Origin: Crocinitomicaceae bacterium
GTDB taxonomy: Bacteria > Bacteroidota > Bacteroidia > Flavobacteriales_D > Crocinitomicaceae
Direction of reading: 5' to 3'
DNA length: 11,922 bases
Assembly (NCBI GenBank): GCA_024643585.1
Contig: JAHEMP010000046.1
Coordinates: 1 to 11,922 of the forward strand
Shown: positions 1 to 6,879 of the stretch, piece by piece
Position numbering within the stretch: the stretch's first letter is position 1
How the letters are laid out: every line of letters starts with the position of its first letter
Program-made: the position numbers and the translations under genes
The notes under the pieces: model-generated
The model's input: only the letters and a program-made list of their open reading frames with translations
The model's database searches: none
Told to the model about the DNA's origin: nothing

Positions 1-478
1 TCTTGAGCAATAGTGTTATATAAATTGAAGCTTCCTCTTTTTCTTTCTTGGTCTGATAAAAAATTACAGAACGGTACTGTGGGCCTCTGTCCGGACCTTG
101 TTGATTTAAAGTAGTTGGGTCGTGGGATCCAAAGAATACTTTCAACAAAGTAGAATAGGAAACGATGGTAGAATCGTAATACACTTTTACAGCTTCAGCA
201 TGTCGTGTTTTTCCACTACTTACCAATTCATAACTTGGATTCTTCTCTGTTCCTCCAGAATAACCCGACTCAACTTCTCCAACCCCTTTTACAGATTCAA
301 AAACAGCTTCCACACACCAAAAACAACCACTGGCAAAGTAAGCCACGGCATTCGTTTTTACTGGTTCGGTTACTCGGTCTTTTGAAAATTCATTTGAGAT
401 TTCCGAAGGACTGGTTGCAGAGGAATTTTGACACGCCATTGCGCCAAAAACAAACAATGTTAGAATAATTGATTTCAT
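1..478 (-). CDS. msrA: Peptide-methionine (S)-S-oxide reductase MsrA, lipoprotein-like, 3' end outside the window
   Basis: Reduces methionine-S-sulfoxide in oxidised proteins back to methionine, using a catalytic cysteine that is regenerated by thiols. My translation from the ATG at 478 gives 159 residues before the window edge. The hallmark GCFWC motif is at residues 51-55, so Cys52 is the catalytic cysteine. It is followed by the family blocks SGYSGG (71-76), HAEAVKVYYD (93-102) and the HDPTTLNQQGPDRGPQYRS stretch (119-137). The N-terminus is hydrophobic and ends in GAMAC, so Cys16 could be a lipidation site. With a linker of about 30 residues before the catalytic domain, this points to an envelope-anchored, periplasm-facing enzyme rather than a cytoplasmic one. 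The lipobox is imperfect (Met at -2). The gene lies 40 bp downstream of the TPR gene on the same strand and has no obvious promoter of its own. A C-terminal MsrB fusion cannot be excluded because the end is missing. Confidence 0.93.
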   Translation of the reverse strand, partial: MKSIILTLFVFGAMACQNSSATSPSEISNEFSKDRVTEPVKTNAVAYFASGCFWCVEAVFESVKGVGEVESGYSGGTEKNPSYELVSSGKTRHAEAVKVYYDSTIVSYSTLLKVFFGSHDPTTLNQQGPDRGPQYRSVIFYQTKKEKEEASIYITLLLK

Positions 479-518
479 ATTAAATAAACGTTTAAAGAAG
501 GTGTATAGTTTTAAAACT

Positions 519-2345
519 CTACAATTCGTCTTCGCTTATTTTATCTCCTCGGAGAATACGGTAGCGTTTTCGGGCTTCTATAGTATACAAACTACCTTTG
601 TAATCAAATAGAATTCTACGGTAATATTCCGAAGCTTTTTCGCTGTCGTTTAATTGATTTTGATAAATATCACCCAATTGAAAAACAGCATCATCAGCTA
701 AAATATCGAATTGATAGTATTTTAATAACTCATCTAAGTATTTGACGGCCTCGAGCCATTTTCCTTGCATTTGCATGGCAGAAGATTTTTTCAAAAGAAT
801 GTCATCGCCCAATGAATGATAGTTGTAGACGGTTTGAATGCTATCGAAATAAACGAAGGCTTCGTCGAATTTGTGTTGCTCAATTAGCAAATCGCCTTTT
901 GCAAACCAGTTCATGGCTTCGTAATTGCTATCTAATCCGTAATTTTCTGTAATCAACAATGACAATTGCATGGCGTCATTGGCAATCAACTTAGTCGTAG
1001 ATTGTTTTAGTACATCCAGTTGGGATTGCGCAAAGTCAAATTCACCATCGTAATAATATATGCGGGCATTTTTAAACTTCGCCTCCTGTCCAATGGGTTC
1101 GTATTTGAAGTCTTTATCAATTTGCATATAGTAAATGGACGCCTCCCAAATATCTGCATTTAAGACCTCAATATCTGCTAATTGCATTTTAGTTTCGGCC
1201 TTTTGCATATCAGTCAATCCCGGAATAGTCAATGCTTCAGACAATCTTTCAATTGCTTTCAAGGGTTTGCCAGCATAAAAAGCCTCTATATGGGACAATT
1301 CAAGTATTAATTCCAGCGTATTTCGTCTTTTACCTAACCTATTCAGTGCCTCCTCATATTCACCAATGGCTTCTTGAACTTCTTGAGGGCTATAATTTCT
1401 ATCCGTTGTTACTTCAACGTATCTAGTATTTAATAAAGCCATTTCTGCGGCGTAGAAAAACCGTTTATCTGCACCAAGTTCCCTAACGTATTTGAATGCC
1501 TTACGAGCGACAGCGTATTCTTTATTTTCAAGGCACATTTTGCCTAAATCAAAAACCCTTGCTCCCTCGCCACCTTCTCGTCGATCCATTGCTTCAGTCT
1601 GAACCAACGCAGCATTGAAGTTGCGCTTTTGAATGAATAGCCAAATCAGCATGTTATTGAACGTAATATTCTCAGGGTCTTTTTGAATTTTTGACAATAA
1701 ATTTGTTTTCAGATAATTGTATTCTTTGCTTTCGTCATCCGTAAAATCAATTTTTCGACTTAGCACATTTTGAGCGTAGGAAATGTAAGATGGATATTTG
1801 TCCAGCAAATCTATATAAGCCTCCATCATCTTTTCCGTCTGTCCGGTAGCACCATACAAATCAGCGAATTGAATTTGAAAAGGATAGCTGGTTTTTAATA
1901 ATTTTTGCCCTTTCTCTAAGGTTTGAAGTGCATAATCATTTTTGTTTTTTGCTCGGAAAGCGTTGTAAATATTGATGATGGCATTTGCATTATCTGGCAA
2001 ATCATCAATAAGTTTGTCGTAGATTTTATTCGCCTTCGCTGGTTCATTGTTGTCTTCATAAAATTGCCCGAGCATAACGGGATAGTCGTAGTCAAAACGC
2101 ATTGTGTTGACTTGTTTTTTTAATAGCTTTTCAGCATCTTTAAGCTGATCGGTCTGATTATAACAATCCAACAAACGAAGAAAATTAATTTTTGATGGGT
2201 CACGATCGAATACTCTTTCGCAATATGGAATGGCCTTTTCATATTCTCCCCTAGCGTAATAAACTTCTGCCAGTTGTGGATCATTCCCTTGAGACAACAG
2301 CGGAAAACTTACAAACAGAAGCAATATAAAAAGGAGGTTTTTCAT
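519..2345 (-). CDS. Secreted tetratricopeptide-repeat protein of unknown function
   Basis: A 608-residue protein with a clear Sec signal peptide (residues 1 to about 19, hydrophobic LLFILLLFVSFPLLS, with no lipobox cysteine). The rest is predominantly helical repeats. Early TPR units are visible around residues 24-60 (LAEVYYARGEYEKAIPYCERVFDRDP), and further degenerate units run through the chain. The C-terminal units (FDEAFVYFDSIQ, WLEAVKYLDELL, and ADDAVFQLGDIY followed by SEKASEYYRRILFDY) resemble the helical repeats of YbgF/CpoB-type periplasmic proteins. The chain ends in an acidic tail, SEDEL. TPR arrays normally bind other proteins, so an envelope scaffold or assembly role is plausible, but nothing fixes a partner. 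The gene starts 17 bp after the lipoprotein stop, so the two are probably translated from one message. The function is not recognised. Confidence 0.85.
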   Translation of the reverse strand: MKNLLFILLLFVSFPLLSQGNDPQLAEVYYARGEYEKAIPYCERVFDRDPSKINFLRLLDCYNQTDQLKDAEKLLKKQVNTMRFDYDYPVMLGQFYEDNNEPAKANKIYDKLIDDLPDNANAIINIYNAFRAKNKNDYALQTLEKGQKLLKTSYPFQIQFADLYGATGQTEKMMEAYIDLLDKYPSYISYAQNVLSRKIDFTDDESKEYNYLKTNLLSKIQKDPENITFNNMLIWLFIQKRNFNAALVQTEAMDRREGGEGARVFDLGKMCLENKEYAVARKAFKYVRELGADKRFFYAAEMALLNTRYVEVTTDRNYSPQEVQEAIGEYEEALNRLGKRRNTLELILELSHIEAFYAGKPLKAIERLSEALTIPGLTDMQKAETKMQLADIEVLNADIWEASIYYMQIDKDFKYEPIGQEAKFKNARIYYYDGEFDFAQSQLDVLKQSTTKLIANDAMQLSLLITENYGLDSNYEAMNWFAKGDLLIEQHKFDEAFVYFDSIQTVYNYHSLGDDILLKKSSAMQMQGKWLEAVKYLDELLKYYQFDILADDAVFQLGDIYQNQLNDSEKASEYYRRILFDYKGSLYTIEARKRYRILRGDKISEDEL

Positions 2346-2362
2346 TGAGTAGAAAACGTATT

Positions 2363-2914
2363 TTATTTCTTTTTATTCTCGTTCAAAAGCTGATAGGAAA
2401 AATCTTCGATTTCCTTGAAAAGAGCGTCGTATGTTTCAACGGCAAACTTTTTTGTTTCCAAGTATTCATGCGATAAAACTTCTACCTGCTCAAATTTTGA
2501 CTTTTCAAAAGCAAGAAACTCATCGTATTTTTTTCTATCACCGTCGCCATTTTCAATGTCATGTTTTAGTTGACGAAGGGACTCTATAACCTCATTGCAT
2601 CCAACTATGGCATTGTTATACATTTTGTCGAGCTTATCCATTGCTCGGCGCATATTTTTATGGCGATCCATTTTTACGCCAAATTTCACATCAATGGTAT
2701 CTGCGAAGTAATTATTTTTTATTCGCAATTCTGTTTCTCTAGCATCGACGGAAATACGTTTGGAGGAATCCACTTTGTTGGCCTCAATTTCAGCTTTAAT
2801 TCCTTCAAGCTTTTCTGACATCTCGTCAATTGAAGCTATTTGATTCGATTTTTTGACGTCAGAACAAGAAGTCAACACAAGAAAGGATAGAAATAGAATA
2901 GATAATGTTTTCAC
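2363..2914 (-). CDS. Uncharacterised lipoprotein with coiled-coil character
   Basis: A 183-residue protein that I do not recognise. It opens with a lipoprotein signal peptide whose lipobox LTSC places the lipidated cysteine at residue 17. The mature part is highly charged and helical. Segments around residues 28-50 (EMSEKLEGIKAEIEANK) and 85-183 show heptad-like spacing, consistent with a coiled coil or helical bundle, and the chain ends in KKK. One further cysteine (VGCNEV) sits mid-chain. The start is GTG, chosen because it puts the signal peptide exactly at the N-terminus and no in-frame ATG lies upstream. It sits 66 bp after serS and 17 bp before the TPR gene, so it may work with the TPR protein at the envelope; that is inference from position only. 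A TATATTTA sequence lies just upstream, but it lacks the final G of a good -7 box. Confidence 0.75.
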   Translation of the reverse strand: MKTLSILFLSFLVLTSCSDVKKSNQIASIDEMSEKLEGIKAEIEANKVDSSKRISVDARETELRIKNNYFADTIDVKFGVKMDRHKNMRRAMDKLDKMYNNAIVGCNEVIESLRQLKHDIENGDGDRKKYDEFLAFEKSKFEQVEVLSHEYLETKKFAVETYDALFKEIEDFSYQLLNENKKK

Positions 2915-2980
2915 TTTTTTATCGTAAATATAAAGTAAAAACGAACCTTTTCGTCAATTTTTAGCAATATTTAATAAGTC

Positions 2981-4252
2981 TTAAGATATCGATTTAAAAC
3001 CTGTAAAAGGATGTAAAACTTCGGGTATAATTATCTCATTTTCGGTTTGGAAATTTTCCAAGAGTGCTGCTACAATTCGGGGTAAAGCCAATGCAGACCC
3101 ATTCAAGGTGTGACAAAGTTGCGTCTTTTTATCTTCACCCTTGAAGCGCAATTTTAATCGATTAGATTGGAAAGTGTCAAATCTTGAAACAGAACTCACT
3201 TCCAACCATTTTTTTTGAGCAGCCGAATAGACTTCAAAATCATACGTCATAGCGGAGGCAAAACCAGTATCTCCACCACACAAGCGAAGAATTCTAAATT
3301 GTAAACCTAATTTAGTCAATAGACCCTTCACGTGTTCAACCATTTCTTCCAAAGCACCCGCACTGTTGTCAGGGTGTTCAATTCGTACGATTTCCACCTT
3401 ATCGAATTGATGCAAACGGTTTAAGCCTCGTACGTCTTTCCCGTAAGAACCGGCTTCCCTTCTAAAACAGGGCGTGTAACCCGTCATTTTAATTGAAAAA
3501 TTCGAATCGGGTAAAATCACATCACGGTAAATATTTGTCAAAGGAACCTCAGCTGTCGGAATCAAATACAAATCATCTATTGTGCTATGGTACATTTGAC
3601 CTTCTTTGTCAGGCAATTGACCTGTTCCAATTCCAGAAGCTTCATTGACCATGTGCGGCACTTGATATTCTTCATATCCCGCTTGGCTCGCTTCCATAAG
3701 GAAGAAGTTGATCAATGCGCGTTGTAATTTTGCGCCCTTGCCTTTATAAACTGGGAATCCTGCCCCAGTTATTTTAACGCCCAATTCAAAATCAATTAGA
3801 TCGTATTTTTTCGTTAATTCCCAGTGCGGAAAAGGTTCGAATCCGAATTTCGGCTCAGTACCCGCTTCATAAACCGTTTCATTGTCCAGTTCACTTTTAC
3901 CGATTTTAACCAATTCGTTGGGCACATTTGGAATTTGGTAGAGCAAATTTTGGATTTGCCCTTCGAGTCCCTCAACTTCAGATTTCAAACCCGCTTCTTG
4001 CGTTTTTAGATCTGTCGTTTTTTCTTTCGCTTGATTCGCTTCAACGGCTTTACCTTGTTTGAAAAGATCGCCAATTTCTTTTGCAAGCCCATTTAATTCG
4101 GCCGCAATAGCTTCCATTTCCGTTTTTTTAGAACGCCAATCAGAATCGAAATTTAATATTTCATCTATAGTTGATGTAACGTCGATATTTCTTTTTTTTA
4201 AGCCTTCAATAATGGCTTCTTTTTCGTTACGGATCCGTGTAATTTCAAGCAT
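2981..4252 (-). CDS. serS: Serine--tRNA ligase (seryl-tRNA synthetase)
   Basis: Charges tRNA-Ser (and tRNA-Sec where present) with serine in the cytoplasm, using ATP. The 423 residues match the usual bacterial length (about 425-430). The N-terminal helical arm that contacts the long variable arm of the tRNA covers roughly residues 27-105 and is rich in Lys/Glu heptads. The class II catalytic core follows. It has the serine-binding TAEVPLT at 233-239, motif 2 with FRREAGSYGKDVRGLNRLHQF-type residues at 263-283, and motif 3 with HTLNGSALALPR at 381-392. Everything expected for an active enzyme is present. The ATG at 4252 gives the normal MLEI-type N-terminus. Upstream, a TAAATTTA sequence at 4276-4284 is a weak -7 candidate. 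The gene follows the rpmA terminator and heads the run serS, lipoprotein, TPR, msrA. Confidence 0.97.
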   Translation of the reverse strand: MLEITRIRNEKEAIIEGLKKRNIDVTSTIDEILNFDSDWRSKKTEMEAIAAELNGLAKEIGDLFKQGKAVEANQAKEKTTDLKTQEAGLKSEVEGLEGQIQNLLYQIPNVPNELVKIGKSELDNETVYEAGTEPKFGFEPFPHWELTKKYDLIDFELGVKITGAGFPVYKGKGAKLQRALINFFLMEASQAGYEEYQVPHMVNEASGIGTGQLPDKEGQMYHSTIDDLYLIPTAEVPLTNIYRDVILPDSNFSIKMTGYTPCFRREAGSYGKDVRGLNRLHQFDKVEIVRIEHPDNSAGALEEMVEHVKGLLTKLGLQFRILRLCGGDTGFASAMTYDFEVYSAAQKKWLEVSSVSRFDTFQSNRLKLRFKGEDKKTQLCHTLNGSALALPRIVAALLENFQTENEIIIPEVLHPFTGFKSIS

Positions 4253-4420
4253 GGTATTATTATTCTTTTGCGAGTGTAAATTTAGTAAAATGGGACAAAC
4301 ATATTCTCATTATTGTGACCTTTAAGTAGGTTCAAAATCGACAATAGTTTGAATTTATCGTCAAGCATTCAACCCTCCGGCTGTTTTGTGGAGGAAATTC
4401 ATCCAAAAAACTGTATACAT

Positions 4421-4452
4421 AAAAAAAGCGTATTGGCTGAACCAACACGCTT
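4421..4452 (-). terminator. Intrinsic terminator of rplU-rpmA
   Basis: On the minus strand an 11-bp stem (AAGCGTGTTGG pairing with CCAATACGCTT, including one G-T wobble) closes a five-base loop TTCAG. It runs into a tract of seven T at 4427-4421. It starts 21 bp past the rpmA stop codon, the expected place for the end of the rplU-rpmA transcript, and separates that unit from serS. Confidence 0.88.
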
Positions 4453-4473
4453 CTAAATTTGTAACGAAGTTTG

Positions 4474-4743
4474 TTATGCTTCAGCTGTTTCAAATGGAAC
4501 AACCGATACAAACGAACGATTATCTTTTTTCTTACGGAATTCAACTACACCGTCAGTCAAAGCAAACAAAGTATGGTCTTTACCGATACCTACGTTTGTT
4601 CCTGGGTGGTGCTGTGTTCCTCTTTGACGAATAATGATGTTACCTGCAATAGCAGCTTGTCCCCCAAAGATTTTCACTCCAAGGCGCTTACTTGCTGATT
4701 CACGACCATTTCTCGAACTACCTGCTCCTTTTTTATGTGCCAT
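4474..4743 (-). CDS. rpmA: 50S ribosomal protein bL27
   Basis: Component of the large ribosomal subunit. Its N-terminal tail reaches towards the peptidyl transferase centre and helps position tRNA. The 89-residue product begins MAHKKGAGSSRNGRES, the mature L27 N-terminus, without the cleaved extension found in many Firmicutes. The conserved core follows as GVKIFGGQ, then IIIRQRGTQHHPGTNVGIGKDHTLFAL (residues about 36-62). The C-terminal tail (NRSFVSVVPFETAEA) is ordinary. It lies 51 bp downstream of rplU, the standard order in bacteria, and is followed by a strong terminator, so the pair forms a complete two-gene transcript. Confidence 0.98.
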   Translation of the reverse strand: MAHKKGAGSSRNGRESASKRLGVKIFGGQAAIAGNIIIRQRGTQHHPGTNVGIGKDHTLFALTDGVVEFRKKKDNRSFVSVVPFETAEA

Positions 4744-4794
4744 TGTCTTATCTTTTTATTTCGCCGAAACGAAAAATTTAAACTTTCTTTTTAA

Positions 4795-5106
4795 TTAAGC
4801 TTTGATGCTTTTAATTGCAATTGAAGTAAAAGACTGACGGTGACCATTTTTCTTACGATATCCTTTTCTTCTCTTCTTGCGGAAAACGATTACTTTGTCT
4901 CCTTTAACATGGCCAAGTACCTCTGCGGTAACTTTAGCTCCTTCTATAGCCGGGGCGCCAAGTGTAATTTTTCCATCATTATCTACAAGTAAAACTTTGT
5001 CGAATTCAATCTTCGCTCCTGTTTCCTCTGACAAACGATGAACATACAATTTTTGGTCTTTTTGCACTTTAAACTGCTGCCCTGCTATCTCTACAATTGC
5101 GTACAT
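4795..5106 (-). CDS. rplU: 50S ribosomal protein bL21
   Basis: Large-subunit ribosomal protein that binds 23S rRNA. At 103 residues it has the same length as the E. coli protein. It begins MYAIVEIAGQQFKVQ, the characteristic start of the family. It contains KVLLVDNDG (38-46) and the basic RNA-binding segment VIVFRKKRRKGYRKKNGHRQ (73-92), and ends in a short, family-typical tail, IKSIKA. It is the first gene of the rplU-rpmA unit. A consensus Bacteroidota promoter lies 40-71 bp upstream, giving a leader of roughly 30-35 nt. Confidence 0.98.
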   Translation of the reverse strand: MYAIVEIAGQQFKVQKDQKLYVHRLSEETGAKIEFDKVLLVDNDGKITLGAPAIEGAKVTAEVLGHVKGDKVIVFRKKRRKGYRKKNGHRQSFTSIAIKSIKA

Positions 5107-5145
5107 ATAGCTGTTTTTAATTAAATTGTGTTCCTAATTTGGAGG

Positions 5146-5177
5146 GCAAAGATACATTTTTCTTTTAAGACCACAAA
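5146..5177 (-). promoter_or_regulatory. Bacteroidota-type promoter for rplU-rpmA
   Basis: On the minus strand TTTG (5177-5174) is followed after exactly 19 nt by TATCTTTGC (5154-5146). This matches the Bacteroidota primary-sigma consensus of TTTG in the -33 region and TAnnTTTG at -7. Transcription should start near 5140, about 35 nt before the rplU start codon. It is the best-matching promoter in the window, as expected for a ribosomal protein gene. Confidence 0.82.
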
Positions 5178-5199
5178 TTTATTTTAATTTCTTTTCAAA

Positions 5200-5352
5200 G
5201 GGAGCTGGGACGCTTCGCTTTGGGGCGCTTCGCTGTTGGGGTCGCTCTTAGGAGCTTTGGTGTAATTAGATTTTTTCAAGAGTATTCACCAAAGTGCTGC
5301 GACCCAAAGCCTAAAAGGCGACCCAAAATCCAAAGCGCAGCGACCCAACTCC
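5200..5352. repeat. GC-rich imperfect palindrome made of short repeated units
   Basis: Two arms of about 60 bp (5200-5262 and 5287-5352) are imperfect inverted copies of each other around a 24-nt AT-rich loop (5263-5286). The innermost eight bases, CTTTGGTG and CACCAAAG, pair perfectly. The outer ends pair as GGAGcTGGGaCGCTtCGCTT against the complement of the right end, with only scattered mismatches. Each arm contains about three units of the form GGGtCGCTnCGCTTTGG (17-21 bp), so the element is repetitive as well as palindromic. It is much richer in G+C than its surroundings. It sits six bases after the transporter stop codon and upstream of the rplU promoter, so it could end transporter transcription, or be a REP/MITE-like dispersed element, or both. 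No open reading frame or T-tract is associated with it. Confidence 0.8.
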
Positions 5353-5357
5353 GAAAA

Positions 5358-6293
5358 TTACATTTTTTTCAAAGCTTTAGCCTTTCTTTTTAATTGTAGT
5401 TGTGGCCAATAATTCACAAAGAAAACCCCGAGAAGAACTATAAACATTGAACCTATCTGCGCTATATTGATACTTTCTTTAAAGCCAAAACCAATAAAAA
5501 CAGCAACAATAGGAATGAAATAAGCTACACTGCTTGCAAATAAAGCATCTCTTAATGCCACAATTCTATTGAATAAAATAACGGCGAAAGCAGTTCCAAA
5601 AACCCCTAAAATCGCAATAAAACCTAACCCTTGCCATGCATATTCATTATTTTGAACAACATGGATTGTCCCAAAAAATACATTTGCCAAGACAGCAGGA
5701 ACAAAAACAAACAACAGCGCCATAGAGGTGATTTCCACTGCTGTGAAATGACCCAGTTTGTGTTTGATGGTGTTCAAGCTAACGCCATAGAGCAATGTTG
5801 CAAAAACAATAGCTAGTACATGGATTAATCCACCGTTGTTTGGTTGCAGATGTCCAGAATACATTAATAAAATCATTCCGATAGTTCCGATAATAAGTCC
5901 GATAATTTGAACAGCTGTTAGATGAACTTTGAAGATGAAAAATCCAATGAGCACTGTAAATATTGGAGTAAAGCTATTAAGCATACCTGCATAACCAGAA
6001 GAAATCGCGGTTTCAGCATAGGTGAACAAAAAAGCGGGTAAGAAATTACCGCAAAATCCAACAATAAAAAGGAAAATTACATCACTGAACTTTTTTATTT
6101 TCTTTAGCGCTTTCAATGAAAAAGGGATGAGTATGCCGCCAGCAAAAAATATTCGCAACGCTCCAACTTGCATATCCGTGAAAATTGCATCACCCTCAAC
6201 GGTGTGCATACCTCGTTTCATTAAAATGAAGGAGGAACCCCAAACACATGCGAGAAGTATTAGAATTAACCAGCTTTTTGTTTCTGCTTTCAT
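5358..6293 (-). CDS. EamA/DMT-superfamily membrane transporter (drug/metabolite exporter type)
   Basis: A 311-residue inner-membrane protein with about ten hydrophobic segments arranged as two EamA repeats (roughly residues 8-137 and 155-291). The first helix carries the family-typical LACVWGSSFILMK, and the end of repeat 1 has the familiar AGMLNSFTPIFTVLIG (102-117). Repeat 2 contains the matching ALFASSVAYFIPIVAVFIG. The C-terminal tail KRKAKALKKM is strongly basic, consistent with a cytoplasmic end. The family exports amino acids, metabolites or drugs; the substrate cannot be read from sequence. A longer reading with a GTG at 6329 exists. I chose the ATG at 6293 because a -7 box (TATTTTTGC) lies inside the longer version and the protein then begins MKAETKSW just before the first membrane segment. 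Confidence 0.9.
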   Translation of the reverse strand: MKAETKSWLILILLACVWGSSFILMKRGMHTVEGDAIFTDMQVGALRIFFAGGILIPFSLKALKKIKKFSDVIFLFIVGFCGNFLPAFLFTYAETAISSGYAGMLNSFTPIFTVLIGFFIFKVHLTAVQIIGLIIGTIGMILLMYSGHLQPNNGGLIHVLAIVFATLLYGVSLNTIKHKLGHFTAVEITSMALLFVFVPAVLANVFFGTIHVVQNNEYAWQGLGFIAILGVFGTAFAVILFNRIVALRDALFASSVAYFIPIVAVFIGFGFKESINIAQIGSMFIVLLGVFFVNYWPQLQLKRKAKALKKM

Positions 6294-6296
6294 GCC

Positions 6297-6331
6297 GCAA
6301 AAATAGGCGAAATCTTTTTTTAAAAGCACAA
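6297..6331 (-). promoter_or_regulatory. Promoter of the EamA transporter, nearly leaderless
   Basis: On the minus strand TATTTTTGC (6305-6297) matches the TAnnTTTG -7 box, with TTG (6331-6329) 23 nt further upstream as a possible but rather distant -33 element. Only three bases separate the box from the ATG at 6293, so the transcript should begin at or within a few bases of the start codon. The box argues against the alternative upstream start at 6329. Confidence 0.6.
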
Positions 6332-6420
6332 CTTAAATTAGTCAGGTTAAGTTATCGTTAATTTTGAAGAAAACTCAACTTATAATCAAACCTATAATTC
6401 AGCAATGAGTTCAAAAAGAC

Positions 6421-6429
6421 TAAATTTGC
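6421..6429 (+). promoter_or_regulatory. -7 box of the IPExxxVDY-pyk unit
   Basis: TAAATTTGC matches the Bacteroidota -7 consensus TAnnTTTG and ends seven bases before the ATG at 6437, which predicts a leader of only a few bases. No convincing TTG/TTTG lies about 19-21 nt upstream, so the -33 half is weak or absent. The region is shared with the divergent transporter promoter. Confidence 0.55.
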
Positions 6430-6436
6430 ATCAAAT

Positions 6437-6865
6437 ATGGCAAAGATTAAAAAACATAATCTGACATTAGAACCTGAATACGATTTCGATATGATAGGAA
6501 TTTGTTCCCATCATAGTGATTACCGATTGGCCTGGGGAATCAACGAAGCTATGGGACTCCATTTGGCAAAAGCGGATGAAGAATTTGCAACCGATAAAGT
6601 CAAAAAAAACAATAGCTCGTCACATAGTTTTTATGAATATTACGATGAAGATAATATGTGTTCCTATTTTCTCATAAAGAATGTTTCGGGGAATCGAATG
6701 CTTGTTTCAGAGCAACCAAAGATTGATTTTTTCCTATTCATAAAAGAGCCCAATTCCGTTGACGAAAGTGAATGGGTACAAAAATTGAATGCTGTCCCAA
6801 GTGTATTGGCAGCATATGCATTTGATCCAGAGGAATTTGATTCAATGCAAAATATAAGTTTATAA
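6437..6865 (+). CDS. IPExxxVDY-family protein (unknown function)
   Basis: A 142-residue cytoplasmic protein with no signal peptide or membrane segment. I assign it to the Bacteroidota family named after the IPExxxVDY motif for three reasons. The segment at residues 90-98 reads VSEQPKIDF, which aligns with that motif with conservative changes. The early block DYRLAWGINEAMGLHLAKA (28-46) matches the family's usual DYxLAWxLN-type segment. It also sits 14 bp upstream of pyruvate kinase, its usual neighbour as I recall. A tyrosine-rich central piece (SFYEYYDEDNMCSYFLIKN, 64-82) is likely a beta strand. Function is unknown; the tight link to pyk hints at glycolysis or pyruvate kinase, but that is only inference. 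Family membership rests on recall of the motif and context. Confidence 0.8.
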   Translation: MAKIKKHNLTLEPEYDFDMIGICSHHSDYRLAWGINEAMGLHLAKADEEFATDKVKKNNSSSHSFYEYYDEDNMCSYFLIKNVSGNRMLVSEQPKIDFFLFIKEPNSVDESEWVQKLNAVPSVLAAYAFDPEEFDSMQNISL

Positions 6866-6879
6866 GTATTAAAATATAT

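Noticed and set aside
122..468. Two plus-strand frames of 87 residues at the left end
   Set aside because: They are antisense shadows of msrA, whose GCFWC motif and other conserved blocks read clearly on the minus strand.
4332..4544. Short minus-strand reading frame overlapping the 3' end of rpmA
   Set aside because: It overlaps rpmA in another frame, runs through the rpmA terminator, has no promoter or recognisable domain, and its composition looks random.
6294..6329. Extended N-terminus of the transporter from the GTG at 6329
   Set aside because: The added 12 residues overlap the -7 box TATTTTTGC and the possible -33 region, and the ATG at 6293 gives a normal EamA N-terminus.
6372..6411. 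Inverted repeat AACTCA / TGAGTT in the divergent promoter region as an operator
   Set aside because: Six-base arms separated by 28 bases are expected by chance in AT-rich DNA, and no regulator gene lies nearby.
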